Part shown: piece after piece, positions 41,030-49,618 of the stretch
Layout: each line of letters starts with the position of its first letter
Numbering within the stretch: the first letter of the stretch is position 1
NCBI RefSeq assembly: GCF_001620065.1
Contig: NZ_LQGV01000003.1
Span: forward strand, 248,001 to 312,000
Direction of reading: 5' to 3'
DNA: 64,000 nt
Source of the DNA: Microbacterium sp. TNHR37B
GTDB taxonomy: Bacteria > Actinomycetota > Actinomycetes > Actinomycetales > Microbacteriaceae
Position numbers and translations under genes: made by a program
The notes under the pieces: model-generated
What the model was told of the DNA's origin: nothing
The model's input: only the letters and a program-made list of their open reading frames with translations
Database searches by the model: none

Positions 41030-41817
41030 CCCCCACCTTCCGAGAGCGCCTGGCCGAAACCCACCGCCCCCTCGCCGGGCTCTGGGCCTGCACGGCGTCT
41101 CCCGTCGTGACCGAGATCCTCGCGGGGTCGGGCATGGACTGGCTGCTCATCGACATGGAGCACTCTCCGAACGGACTCGGCAGCACGCTCGCTCAGCTCC
41201 AGGTCGCCGCGGCCTATCCCGCCACCCCCGTCGTCCGGGTTCCGATCGGAGACGTCGTCACGATCAAGCAGGTGCTCGACCTCGGCGCGCAGAACCTCCT
41301 CGTGCCGATGGTGTCGACACCCGACGATGCCCGGGCGGCCGCCTCGGCGGTGCGGTATCCGCCGCGGGGCACGCGCGGGGTGGGGGCGGCGCTGGCACGG
41401 TCGGCTCGGTGGAACCGCGTGGACGACTATCTCCGCGACGCCGATGCGCACACCTCGCTGTTCGTCCAGATCGAGACCGTCTCCGGCGTTGCCCACGCGG
41501 CCGAGATCGCGGCCGTCGACGGCGTGGACGGCGTGTTCGTCGGCCCGTCCGACCTCGCCGCATCGATGGGGCTCCTCGGGCAGCAGACCCACCCCGACGT
41601 GCGTGCCGCCGTCGCCGAGACCATGCGCGCGGTGCAGGCGGCCGGAAAGCCCGTGGGCGTCAACGCGTTCGACCCCGTGATCGCGCGCGAGTACGCCGAC
41701 GCCGGTGCGGACTTCCTCCTCGTGGGCGCGGACGTGGCGATCATCGCCCGCGAGTCGGAGCGGCTCGCCGAGGAGTGGGCGCTCGACATCCGCGGACACG
41801 ATCTCGACGCCTCCTGA
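41014..41817 (+). CDS. hpaI: 4-hydroxy-2-oxo-heptane-1,7-dioate aldolase
   Basis: A 267-residue class II aldolase that ends the pathway by splitting the hydroxy-oxo-diacid into pyruvate and succinate semialdehyde. It aligns along its length with Escherichia coli HpaI: DWLLIDMEHSPN with H50, LLVPMVSTPDDAR, YPPRGTRGVGAALARSARWNRV, the metal ligand motif VQIETVSG, and DGVFVGPSDLAASMG. A GTG start inside the hpaH 3' end gives the right N-terminal length; the next ATG falls after conserved sequence. Confidence 0.94.
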   Translation: MSLHLAPTFRERLAETHRPLAGLWACTASPVVTEILAGSGMDWLLIDMEHSPNGLGSTLAQLQVAAAYPATPVVRVPIGDVVTIKQVLDLGAQNLLVPMVSTPDDARAAASAVRYPPRGTRGVGAALARSARWNRVDDYLRDADAHTSLFVQIETVSGVAHAAEIAAVDGVDGVFVGPSDLAASMGLLGQQTHPDVRAAVAETMRAVQAAGKPVGVNAFDPVIAREYADAGADFLLVGADVAIIARESERLAEEWALDIRGHDLDAS

Positions 41818-41848
41818 CGCGGTGGCGATCGTCTGTCACTCTGGACGG

Positions 41849-42646
41849 ATGAAGAGAGACGTCTCCAGTCGCATCGTGGTCCGGGTCACCGAGACGGCCG
41901 ACCTCGTGTTCGCGATCGCGGTGGCGACCACCTCTGCGGAGGTGGAGGAGTCCTTCCGCGCCACGCTCGACGGCGTGGCGGTCGCCCCGACGGAGATGCC
42001 CGACGCCCACGGCGGGCGCCTGCACCGCCTTCGCGTGGACCCGGGAGAGCTCGTCGTCGAGTACGCCGCGCAGGTCACCGGACGCGATGCGCCGCGAGAC
42101 GCCGACGAGACCGAGCTCGTGGTCTATCAGCGCCCGAGTCGCTACGCGGAGTCGGATGAGCTGGCCGCGACGGCCAGTGCGGAGTTCGCCGGTTCCGGTG
42201 GCGACGCCGCGACCCTCCTCGCCGTGTCGTCGTGGGTGGGCACACGCCTGGCCTACGTCTCCGGGTCCTCCCTCCCGACCGACGGCGCCACCCGCACCCT
42301 CCTGGCACGTCGCGGCGTCTGTCGCGACTTCGCCCATCTGTGCGTCGCGCTGCTTCGCGCCCGCGGCCTTCCGGCGCGACTCGTGTCGGTGTATGCGCCG
42401 GGGCTGGAACCGATGGACTTCCACGCCGTCGTCGAGGCCTGGGTGGAGGGCGCCTGGCGCGTCATCGACGCCACGACCCTGGCACCGCGGAGCTCCCTCC
42501 TGCGCATCGCGACAGGGCGCGACGCCGCCGACACCGCGTTCCTGACCGTACTGAGCGGGCGCGCCGACCTCGTCGACCTCCGCGTGGGCGCCGTGGCCGA
42601 TCAGCTCCCCGACGACGACCTCGACGAGCTCGTCTCCCTGGGCTGA
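41849..42646 (+). CDS. Transglutaminase-like cysteine protease-fold protein
   Basis: A 265-residue cytoplasmic protein of the bacterial transglutaminase-like family. The predicted catalytic triad is C158 (RRGVCRDFAHL), H192 (MDFHAVVEAW) and D207 (VIDATTLAP). An N-terminal beta-rich domain (about 10-95) precedes it, as in the usual Bact_transglu_N arrangement. The substrate is unknown; relatives act as proteases or peptide-modifying enzymes. It stands alone, 31 bases past hpaI, and has no strong ribosome binding site. Confidence 0.85.
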   Translation: MKRDVSSRIVVRVTETADLVFAIAVATTSAEVEESFRATLDGVAVAPTEMPDAHGGRLHRLRVDPGELVVEYAAQVTGRDAPRDADETELVVYQRPSRYAESDELAATASAEFAGSGGDAATLLAVSSWVGTRLAYVSGSSLPTDGATRTLLARRGVCRDFAHLCVALLRARGLPARLVSVYAPGLEPMDFHAVVEAWVEGAWRVIDATTLAPRSSLLRIATGRDAADTAFLTVLSGRADLVDLRVGAVADQLPDDDLDELVSLG

Positions 42647-42688
42647 TCCTCGCGACGGCCGGGGAACGAACGGTGTTCAATATGTTGC

Positions 42689-43342
42689 ATGCCCCTCCCC
42701 TCGGATGCCCCGCCGGTCGGCCGTTCCCTCTTGCGCGATGACGTCTACCGGCGCCTGCGCGACGCGATCGTCGACGGCACGCTCCGACCGGGCGAGCAAC
42801 TGCGCGACGCGGAGATCGGCGCGTGGCTGGGCGTGAGCCGCACCCCCGTCCGGGAGGCGCTGTTGCGGCTGGAGGGGAACGGCCTCGTCGTCACGCAACC
42901 GGGGCGGTCCACGGCCGTCAGTGAGATCGACGAGAAGTCGCTACGCGACGCGCGAGACGTGGTCGCCGCGATGCATACCCTGGCCGTGCAGGAGGTGGCG
43001 GGCCGGCTCAGCGCGGACGACATCGCCGGGATGCGCGACGCGAACCGCCGCTTCGCCGAGGCGATCAGGGCGGGCGATGCGGCCGCCGCGCTCGACAGCG
43101 ATGAAGAGCTGCACGCCATCCCGATCCGCGTCCTGGGTAATCGGGCCGTCGAGAAAGTGCTGGAGCAGTTCGGCCCCCTCGTCCGCCGCGCCGAGCTCAT
43201 CCGGTTCAGCGATGACGGGCACGCCTCGATCGAGCGGCACGAACGCATGATCGATCTGTGCGAACGGCACGATGGCGCCGGCGCGGCAGCCGCGGCGTTC
43301 GCGACGTGGCAGAGCCTTCCGACCTCGACCGAGTCTCGCTGA
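42689..43342 (+). CDS. GntR family regulator (FCD domain)
   Basis: A 217-residue regulator with the winged helix VYRRLRDAIVDGTLRPGEQLRDAEIGAWLGVSRTPVREALLRLEGNGLV (about 18-68) and an FCD-type helical effector domain (DARDVVAAMHTLAVQEVAGRL). No Shine-Dalgarno sequence is seen. CAATAT, a possible -10, lies 5 bases before the ATG, which may mean a leaderless message, and the dyad TTCAA-TATG-TTGCA covers it and could be an autoregulatory site. No target operon is evident beside it. Confidence 0.85.
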   Translation: MPLPSDAPPVGRSLLRDDVYRRLRDAIVDGTLRPGEQLRDAEIGAWLGVSRTPVREALLRLEGNGLVVTQPGRSTAVSEIDEKSLRDARDVVAAMHTLAVQEVAGRLSADDIAGMRDANRRFAEAIRAGDAAAALDSDEELHAIPIRVLGNRAVEKVLEQFGPLVRRAELIRFSDDGHASIERHERMIDLCERHDGAGAAAAAFATWQSLPTSTESR

Positions 43343-43367
43343 CCTCGGCGGCCGCCCTCGCGTCGGG

Positions 43368-44444
43368 TCACCTCCCGGCGAGGCGCACGACCACGCGGAG
43401 GCCGCCGGAGGGCCGCGCCGTGAGGTGGAGGGTGCCGTCGTGGGCGCGGACGATCGCCGCGACGATCGCCAGCCCCAGGCCCGCACCCTCCTGACCCTCG
43501 CGCCGCGCGCGTGCGGCGCCTCGCTGGAACGGCTCGACGAGCGTCTCCACCGATGCCGGATCGAGCACGGCCCCCGCGCTCTCCACCACCAGCACCGCCT
43601 CCGCCTCGTCGCGCCAGGTCGAGGCGGAGACAGGCCCTCGACGCGGATCGCCGTGCACGAGTGCGTTGTGGAGGAGGTTGACCGCGACCTGCCCGAGAAG
43701 GGGCTCCGATCCGGAGGTAGGAGCCGGAGCGCTGGAGACGATGAGCTCCGCGCCACGCTCCTCCGCGAGCGGGAGGAGCACCTCGGCGGCCTCCTCGACG
43801 AGGAGGGAGAGGTCGACCTCCCGGCGCTCGAACGCGCGTCGCTCCACCCGGGTGAGCAGGAGCAACGCTTCGACGAGCTCGATCGAGCGCTCGTTCACGC
43901 GCGCCAACCGCTCCAGGAGCGCAGCGGTGTCCCGGTCGGGGTCGGAGCGGCCCACCTCCAGGAGCGTGCGGGTGATCGCGAGAGGGGTGCGCAGCTCGTG
44001 CGAGGCGTTGGCGGCGAAACGCTGCTGCTCCGCCACGTGGGCTTCGATCCGGTCCAGCATCCCGTCAAACGAGTCGGCGAGCTCACCGAACTCGTCCCGG
44101 CGCGTCATTCCCACCCGGAGGGCGAGGTTCCCGGCGTCGGCGCGGCGCGTCACCTCGGTGAGGCGGCTGAGCGGCGAGAGCATGCGACCGGCGAGAAACC
44201 ACCCGCCCACCGCCCCCACGATCAGCAGCACCGCCATCGCCCATGCCGCCGCCGGCGCGAAGGCACGCAGCAGGTCGCCCTGATTGGGTGCCCATCCCGT
44301 GTCCGTGCTGATCGCCCTGGTCGGCACGTAGCGCAGCAGGAAGAACCAGACCACCCCGAGGAGGATCGCTCCCGCCACCGCGACCAGGCCGACATAGCTC
44401 GCCGTCAGCGAGACGCGCGCGCTGACGCTCCGCCTCCCGGTCAT
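43368..44444 (-). CDS. Sensor histidine kinase
   Basis: A 358-residue kinase with two membrane helices (about residues 15-38 and 66-86) flanking a short external segment of about 27 residues. A HAMP linker (AGRMLSPLSRLTEVTRRADAGNLALRV) precedes the dimerisation domain with phospho-acceptor H149 (NASHELRTPL), the N-box GQVAVNLLHNALVHG and the G-box EGAGLGLAIV. The small sensor loop suggests detection within the membrane or cell envelope. Its ATG overlaps the response-regulator stop (ATGA). Confidence 0.93.
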   Translation of the reverse strand: MTGRRSVSARVSLTASYVGLVAVAGAILLGVVWFFLLRYVPTRAISTDTGWAPNQGDLLRAFAPAAAWAMAVLLIVGAVGGWFLAGRMLSPLSRLTEVTRRADAGNLALRVGMTRRDEFGELADSFDGMLDRIEAHVAEQQRFAANASHELRTPLAITRTLLEVGRSDPDRDTAALLERLARVNERSIELVEALLLLTRVERRAFERREVDLSLLVEEAAEVLLPLAEERGAELIVSSAPAPTSGSEPLLGQVAVNLLHNALVHGDPRRGPVSASTWRDEAEAVLVVESAGAVLDPASVETLVEPFQRGAARARREGQEGAGLGLAIVAAIVRAHDGTLHLTARPSGGLRVVVRLAGR

Positions 44445-45109
44445 GGGCTGCCCGGATCGATCCGGTAGCCGACTCCGGGCTCGGTGAGGATGAGCCAGGG
44501 CTCCCCGAGTCGCTTCCGGAGCGCGGAGACCGTGATGCGCACGGCGTTGGTGAAGGGGTCGGCGTTCGCGTCCCACGCCTGCTCGAGGAGCGCCTCCGCA
44601 CTGACGACGCCACCCTCGGCGGCGACCAGCACCTCGAGCACGGCGAACTGCTTCCGCGTGAGGGCGATGTAGCGACCATCGCGATACACCTCGCGCCGGA
44701 ACGGGTCCAGGCGAAGGCCGCCGATCTCCCGCACCGGCGGTCGGTGACGCACGCGGCGACGATCGAGCGCGCGCAGGCGCAGGACGAGTTCCCGCAGCGC
44801 GAAGGGCTTCGTCAGGTAGTCGTCGGCGCCGAGCTCGAATCCCGACGCCTTGTCGTCGATGCGGTCGGCCGCGGTCAGCATGAGGATCGGCAGCCCGCTG
44901 CCGGAGGCGACGATCATCCGCGCGATGTCGTCGCCGGACGGTCCCGGGATGTCGCGATCGAGGACGGCGATGTCGTAGTCGTTGACGGCGAGGAGCTCCT
45001 GCGCCGTCTCGCCGTCACCGGCGATGTCCGCCGCGATCGCCTCCAACCGGAGCCCGTCGCGGATGGCCGACGCCATCAGCGGCTCGTCCTCCACGATCAG
45101 CACTCGCAC
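44441..45109 (-). CDS. OmpR-family response regulator
   Basis: A 222-residue regulator. The receiver domain has the acidic pair E7-D8, phospho-acceptor D51 (IAVLDRDIPG), a conserved threonine in MLTAADR and K101 in YLTKPF. The winged-helix output domain (about 125-220) includes RYIALTRKQFAVLEVLVAAEGGVVSAEALLEQAW and RKRLG. The GTG start is next to GAGGA. It forms an operon with the kinase and is divergent from a VanY-like peptidase gene, its most likely target. Confidence 0.93.
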   Translation of the reverse strand: MRVLIVEDEPLMASAIRDGLRLEAIAADIAGDGETAQELLAVNDYDIAVLDRDIPGPSGDDIARMIVASGSGLPILMLTAADRIDDKASGFELGADDYLTKPFALRELVLRLRALDRRRVRHRPPVREIGGLRLDPFRREVYRDGRYIALTRKQFAVLEVLVAAEGGVVSAEALLEQAWDANADPFTNAVRITVSALRKRLGEPWLILTEPGVGYRIDPGSP

Positions 45110-45133
45110 TCCTCGATCGTACGGAGCCGCGGA

Positions 45134-45149
45134 TATCGTCGGTGTATCG
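45134..45149. promoter_or_regulatory. Candidate response-regulator direct repeat
   Basis: TATCG occurs twice with an 11-bp period (45134-45138 and 45145-45149) between the divergent response regulator and peptidase genes. One-turn direct repeats are typical of OmpR-family binding sites, but a 5-bp match is weak. Confidence 0.3.
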
Positions 45150-45195
45150 GTTTCTGCGTACGCGCGGGCAACACGCGCGCGGATCTGCTGGACAC

Positions 45196-45795
45196 ATGAA
45201 CTCAGCTCGGATGTCCGTCGCCCGCCGATCCTCAGCCCTCGCCCTCGGAGGCCTCATCGTCGGGGCCCTCGTCCTCGTCGCCACGCTGACGGGGTGCGCC
45301 GTCCACCCCGCCGGATCCCCGTCGACCGATCCCGCTTCGCCGACCGACGACGGAACGGTCCCGCCCGGCACGACGGTCTTCGACGACGACGTCGCGGCGG
45401 TCTCCCGGCTGAACGCGCAGTTGCGCGATGCCCTGCGCGCAGCGTCGACGGCGGCGCAGGCCGACGGCGTCGAGGTGCGCATCAACAGCGGGTGGCGCTC
45501 GACAGCGCTGCAGGAGCGGCTGTTGCGCGATGCGGTGGAGACGTACGGATCGCCGGCGGAGGCCGCCCGGTGGGTCGCCACCCCCGAGACCTCGCCGCAC
45601 GTCTCCGGCGATGCGGTCGACGTCGGCCCGTGGGAGGCCGCGGAGTGGCTCGGGCGTCACGGTGCCCCGTACGGTCTCTGTCAGATCTACATCAACGAAG
45701 CGTGGCACTTCGAGCTCCGTACCGAGGCGCCCACGCAGGGATGCCCCCGCATGTACCTGGACCCGACCGAGGACCCGCGAATGGCGCCGCGCTGA
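45196..45795 (+). CDS. VanY-like D-alanyl-D-alanine carboxypeptidase lipoprotein
   Basis: A 199-residue M15B peptidase. The signal peptide ends in the lipobox LTGC with C34. The zinc site is complete: H135 and D142 in SPHVSGDAVDVG and H171 in EAWHFE, with SGWRS before it. Such enzymes remove the terminal D-Ala of peptidoglycan peptides at the outer face of the membrane. Divergence from a VanRS-like two-component system suggests cell-wall stress control. There are no vanH, vanA or vanX genes here, so no resistance function is implied. Confidence 0.88.
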   Translation: MNSARMSVARRSSALALGGLIVGALVLVATLTGCAVHPAGSPSTDPASPTDDGTVPPGTTVFDDDVAAVSRLNAQLRDALRAASTAAQADGVEVRINSGWRSTALQERLLRDAVETYGSPAEAARWVATPETSPHVSGDAVDVGPWEAAEWLGRHGAPYGLCQIYINEAWHFELRTEAPTQGCPRMYLDPTEDPRMAPR

Positions 45796-45800
45796 CAGCA

Positions 45801-45839
45801 TGTCAACCTGTTGACAACCGGCGTGTCAACGGGTTGACT
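45801..45839. promoter_or_regulatory. Paired MarR-type operators
   Basis: TGTCAACCTGTTGACA (45801-45816) is a perfect palindrome with 7-bp arms, and TGTCAACGGGTTGACT (45824-45839) is a second copy with one mismatch. Their centres are 23 bp apart, about two helical turns, so two dimers could bind the same face. The first contains a consensus -35 sequence, TTGACA. The site ends 6 bases before the MarR start. Confidence 0.85.
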
Positions 45840-45845
45840 CAGAGC

Positions 45846-46298
45846 ATGGCCGATCGCATCACCGTCACCCTGCACGAGCTGGTCGCCGAGCTCGACATCT
45901 ACGCCGATGCCGTCCTGCGCCAGCGACACGGGGTGTCGTTCAACCTCTTCGAGTTCCTCGCGACCCTCGCCGAAGTGGGGCCGGTCGATGTGACCGGGCT
46001 GGCGCGCTGTCTCCGCGTGACGAAGGCGGCCGTGAGCAAACGCCTTCCCGGTCTCATCGACGACGGCTGGATCCAGACCGAGGCCGGCACCGGCCGCCGC
46101 GTCGTGCTGTCGCTCAGCGACACGGGGCACGCCCTCGTGCAGCGAGCGGGCGGCGAGCTGGAAGCGGAGTTCACCGAGATGCTGGCAGACCCGCGACTGG
46201 ATCCCGAGGTCTCGGCGGGAGCGATCGACGCCGGCCAGCTCAACTCCCACCTGGCGATGCTCACCAGGATCGTCCTCGAGAAAGGGACCCCGTCATGA
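45846..46298 (+). CDS. MarR family transcriptional regulator
   Basis: A 150-residue winged-helix regulator. The core is NLFEFLATLAEVGPVDVTGLARCLRVTKAAVSKRLPGLIDDGWIQTEAGTGRRVVLSLSDTGHALV (about 35-100), with flanking dimerisation helices. Two palindromes immediately upstream are the likely autoregulatory sites. Its stop overlaps the start of a flavodoxin-fold oxidoreductase, so it probably senses a quinone or other electrophile and controls that enzyme (inference). There is no clear Shine-Dalgarno sequence before the ATG. Confidence 0.9.
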   Translation: MADRITVTLHELVAELDIYADAVLRQRHGVSFNLFEFLATLAEVGPVDVTGLARCLRVTKAAVSKRLPGLIDDGWIQTEAGTGRRVVLSLSDTGHALVQRAGGELEAEFTEMLADPRLDPEVSAGAIDAGQLNSHLAMLTRIVLEKGTPS

Positions 46299-46972
46299 CC
46301 CGCCGGATCCTCGTCGTGATCGGCACCCCGCTGCCGGCGACACTCACCCACGCCCTCGCTGCCGCCTACACGGCCGAGGCGCGGGCGCACGGTGCGGAGG
46401 TCCGCGTGATCGATCTCGCCGTCGACCCCGTTCCGGATCACCCGCGCACCCGCGATCAGCTCCATGCGCCCCGCACCGAGGCCGACCGCGCGCTCGACCC
46501 GGAGGTCGCCCGTTACCTCGACGACGTCCGGTGGGCGGACCACCTCACCATCGTCCACCCGCAGTGGTGGGGCACCGCTCCCGCCGCCCTCAAGGCGTTC
46601 ATCGACCGCGTCTTCCTCTCGGGCGCGACCTTCCGCTACCGCCAGGGCACCCGCACGTGGGATCGGCTGCTGAAGGGGCGGACCGGACGGGTGGTCATGA
46701 CGATGGACTCCCCCCGCTGGTGGAACCGGATCGTCTACCGGGGGGCGGCCGAGGCCTCGCTCACCCGCGCCACCCTCGGCTACTGCGGCGTGACGACCGT
46801 CGGGGTGACCCGATTCACGCCGGTGCGGTTCAGCGACGAGTCGGTGCGGCAGTCGTGGATCGACCGGATGGGCACGCTCGGCCGCACGGACGCCACCCGG
46901 CGCGCGCGACGGGGCGCCACCCGCACCGACCCCGCCGCGGCGCCCCGGGACGAGGCCGCCTCGCGCGTTTGA
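46295..46972 (+). CDS. NAD(P)H:quinone oxidoreductase-like flavoprotein
   Basis: A 225-residue flavodoxin-fold protein of the KefF/MdaB/NQO1-like family. It starts RRILVVIGTPLPATLTHALAAAYTAEARAHG, followed by ADHLTIVHPQWWGTAPAALKAFIDRVFLSG, which forms the FMN/FAD-binding and dimer region. The C-terminal 30 residues are Arg/Ala-rich and probably disordered. It is translationally coupled to the MarR gene and likely reduces quinones or similar electrophiles by two electrons. Confidence 0.85.
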   Translation: MTRRILVVIGTPLPATLTHALAAAYTAEARAHGAEVRVIDLAVDPVPDHPRTRDQLHAPRTEADRALDPEVARYLDDVRWADHLTIVHPQWWGTAPAALKAFIDRVFLSGATFRYRQGTRTWDRLLKGRTGRVVMTMDSPRWWNRIVYRGAAEASLTRATLGYCGVTTVGVTRFTPVRFSDESVRQSWIDRMGTLGRTDATRRARRGATRTDPAAAPRDEAASRV

Positions 46973-47118
46973 TGAACTCGGTACATGAAGTTGCTGTAAC
47001 AATGCGACGGCCGGGCGGCCACCCCGCGCGCCCACGCGGGATGATGGGTTTCGGCACCGGCTCGCGACGCGCGAACGGGTGCCCCCTCGACACCGTCACC
47101 CGAGCCCGGAGGCACTCC

Positions 47119-47964
47119 ATGCCGCGTCCCGCCCTGCGCACCGTCCTCGTCGCGTCCGTCACGGCTTCGATCCTGCTGGCCACGGGGTGCACCGCCGCCA
47201 CGACGCCGTCGGGATCGCCGAGCGCCGCGGACGAGGGGTACGTCACGCCGGGCAAGCTCACGATCGCCACCGGCGAGACCGCCTACTTCCCCTACGTGAT
47301 CGACGACGATCCGGCATCCGGCGAGGGATTCGAAGCCGCCGTCGCCTACGCCGTCGCCGATCGTCTCGGTTTCTCGCACGACGACGTGGAGTGGGTGCGC
47401 ACGAGCTTCGAGTCCGCCATCGCGCCGGGCCCGAAGAACTTCGACTTCAACATCCAGCAGTACACGATCACCGACGAGCGCAAGCAGGCGGTCGACTTCT
47501 CCTCCCCGTACTACGCCGCCAGCCAGGCGGTCGTCGCGATCAAGGGCGGCGCGGCCGATGACGTCACCGACATCGCCTCGCTCAAGGGGCTGACGCTGGG
47601 CGCGATGAGCGGATCGACGAGCGCCACCACGATCGCCGAGTCCGTAGCCCCCACGACCGAGCCGCTCCTGTACGCCTCGAACGAGGACGCCGTCGCCGCG
47701 TTGAAGGCGGGCCAGATCGACGCGATCGTCCTCGACCTGCCCACCGCGTACTACGCGACCGCGGAGTACATCGAGAACTCCTTCATCGTCGGCGAGCTGC
47801 CCGGCGCCGGTGTCCCCGACGAGTGGGGTCTCCTGCTCGCGAAGGACTCCCCGCTGACCGCGCGGGTCACCGAAGCCGTCGATGCGCTGCGCGAAGACGG
47901 CACGCTCGAGGAGATCACCGACGAGTGGCTGGGCTCCGGTCAGGGCGTCACGCTGCTGAAGTGA
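47119..47964 (+). CDS. Amino-acid ABC transporter substrate-binding lipoprotein
   Basis: A 281-residue SBP_bac_3 protein. The signal peptide ends LLATGC (lipid-anchored Cys). The ligand-binding fold shows LTIATGETAYFPYVIDD, FEAAVAYAVADRLGF, FDFNIQQYTITDERKQAVDFSSPYYAASQAVV and LKGLTLGAMSGSTSATTI. It is the first gene of a three-gene polar amino-acid importer operon, with GTGA overlaps to the permease and from permease to ATPase. GGAGG lies 7-8 bases before the ATG. Confidence 0.92.
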   Translation: MPRPALRTVLVASVTASILLATGCTAATTPSGSPSAADEGYVTPGKLTIATGETAYFPYVIDDDPASGEGFEAAVAYAVADRLGFSHDDVEWVRTSFESAIAPGPKNFDFNIQQYTITDERKQAVDFSSPYYAASQAVVAIKGGAADDVTDIASLKGLTLGAMSGSTSATTIAESVAPTTEPLLYASNEDAVAALKAGQIDAIVLDLPTAYYATAEYIENSFIVGELPGAGVPDEWGLLLAKDSPLTARVTEAVDALREDGTLEEITDEWLGSGQGVTLLK

Positions 47965-48839
47965 CCGGTTCCTCTCCGTCTCGCCGCGATCCGGCGTTTC
48001 CCGCTCGCCCGAGTGCGCTCGAGCAGCAGCGTCGGGAGTACCGGCGGCGGCGCGAGGCGCGCTCCTTCCTCGTCGCGATCGCCTCGACGGTCGTCTTCGC
48101 GCTGGTCATCTGGCTGACGGTCATCAACACGTCCGGCTGGGCGCAGGTCCAGCAGACGTTCTTCGATCCCGAGATCGCGCTGCGCTCGCTGCCGAAGGTG
48201 TGGGACGGGTTCCTCATCAACCTGCAGGTGCTCGCCTACTCACTCGTGACGGTGTCGGTGGTGGCCCTCGTGATCGCGACGGCGCGGACGCTCCGCGGCG
48301 CGGTCTTCTTCCCGCTCCGCGTCCTGGCCGCCGGGTACACCGACCTCTTCCGCGGGCTGCCCTTCATCATCGTGCTCTACCTCGTCGGCTACGGACTCCC
48401 GACCATCGCCGGCGTGCGGATCCCCGTGGTGGCCCTGGGCGTCCTCGCCGTGACCCTCACCTACTCGTCGTACGTCGCAGAGGTCATCCGAGCCGGTATC
48501 GAAGCCGTGCACCCGTCGCAGCGGCTGGCGGCGCGTGCCCTGGGGCTCGGGCACCTGCAGACCCTCCGCCGGATCGTCCTTCCCCAGGCACTGCGGAAGA
48601 TCACTCCTCCCCTCATGAACGACTTCGTCTCGATGCAGAAGGACGTGGGTCTCATCTCGATCCTCGGAGCGATCGATGCCATCGCCGCCGCCCGTTCGGT
48701 CACAGCGCAGACGTACAATTTCACGCCGTACGTCGTCGCCGGGATCCTCTTCATCCTGCTGGCGATCCCCACCATCCGTCTGACCGACTGGTACACCGCC
48801 AAGCTCCGCGACCGCGAGCAGGCAGGGGCGATCCTGTGA
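47961..48839 (+). CDS. Amino-acid ABC transporter permease
   Basis: A 292-residue HisM/GlnP-type permease. A basic cytoplasmic N-terminus (RREYRRRREARSF) precedes about five membrane helices. The ATPase-contacting loop is VHPSQRLAARALGLGHLQTLRRIVLPQALRKITPPLMN, and DLFRGLPFIIVLYLVGYGLP is typical. The GTG start overlaps the upstream stop. Only one permease gene is present, so the channel is probably a homodimer. Confidence 0.92.
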   Translation: MTGSSPSRRDPAFPARPSALEQQRREYRRRREARSFLVAIASTVVFALVIWLTVINTSGWAQVQQTFFDPEIALRSLPKVWDGFLINLQVLAYSLVTVSVVALVIATARTLRGAVFFPLRVLAAGYTDLFRGLPFIIVLYLVGYGLPTIAGVRIPVVALGVLAVTLTYSSYVAEVIRAGIEAVHPSQRLAARALGLGHLQTLRRIVLPQALRKITPPLMNDFVSMQKDVGLISILGAIDAIAAARSVTAQTYNFTPYVVAGILFILLAIPTIRLTDWYTAKLRDREQAGAIL

Positions 48840-49591
48840 CCGCGTCTCCTCCCGCCGGTGCCCCCGTGCTGTCGGCGACCGACCTGTGGAAGGCTTTCGG
48901 GCCGCGCGAGGTCCTCCGCGGGGTCGATGTGACCCTCGCTCGCCACGAGGTCGTCGCCCTCATCGGACCGAGCGGCTCGGGCAAGTCGACGCTGCTGCGG
49001 TGTCTCGGGCTCCTGGAGTCGATCGACGACGGGCAGATCTTCCTCGGCAACGAGGACATCTCCGACCCCCGCATCGACGCCAACCGCGTGAGGGCCCGGT
49101 TCGGCGCCGTGTTCCAGAGCTACAACCTCTTCCCGCACCTGTCGGTGATCGACAATGTCACGCTCGCCTCGCGCGTCGTCCACCGATTGTCTCGGCGGGA
49201 GGCCGAGGCGCGGGCGCTCCCCCTGCTGGAGCGCATCGGGCTGGCCGACAAAGCGACCGACCATCCCGACCGACTGTCGGGAGGGCAGCAGCAGCGGGCC
49301 GCGATCGTCCGGGCGGTCGTCACCGATCCGGAGGTCCTGCTCCTCGACGAGATCACCTCGGCCCTCGACCCGGAGCTCGTGGGCGAAGTGCTCGAGCTCG
49401 TCCGCGACCTCGCCGGAGACGGCGCCACGATCCTCATGGCCACACACGAGATGGCCTTCGCCCGGGAAGTCGCTCATCGAGTGCTGTTCCTCGACGACGG
49501 GGTGATCGTGGAGGAGGGGCCTCCCGCGCAGATCTTCACCGCCGCACGTCACCCCCGCACACGGGAGTTCCTCGCACGCGTGGCTCCCTGA
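48836..49591 (+). CDS. Amino-acid ABC transporter ATP-binding protein
   Basis: A 251-residue GlnQ/HisP-type ATPase with Walker A GPSGSGKST, Q-loop GAVFQSYNLFPHLSVIDNVTLA, signature LSGGQQQRAAIVRA, Walker B LLLDEITSALDPE and the H-loop MATHEMAF. The GTG start overlaps the permease stop. It ends the importer operon and faces a convergent GntR gene 27 bases away. Confidence 0.94.
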   Translation: MTASPPAGAPVLSATDLWKAFGPREVLRGVDVTLARHEVVALIGPSGSGKSTLLRCLGLLESIDDGQIFLGNEDISDPRIDANRVRARFGAVFQSYNLFPHLSVIDNVTLASRVVHRLSRREAEARALPLLERIGLADKATDHPDRLSGGQQQRAAIVRAVVTDPEVLLLDEITSALDPELVGEVLELVRDLAGDGATILMATHEMAFAREVAHRVLFLDDGVIVEEGPPAQIFTAARHPRTREFLARVAP

Positions 49592-49618
49592 GGCTTTCGC
49601 CAGTCTTCTCGCTCCCGC

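Noticed and set aside
45196..45795. Vancomycin-resistance cluster
   Set aside because: Only a VanY-like peptidase and a generic two-component system are present; vanH, a D-Ala-D-Lac ligase and vanX are absent.
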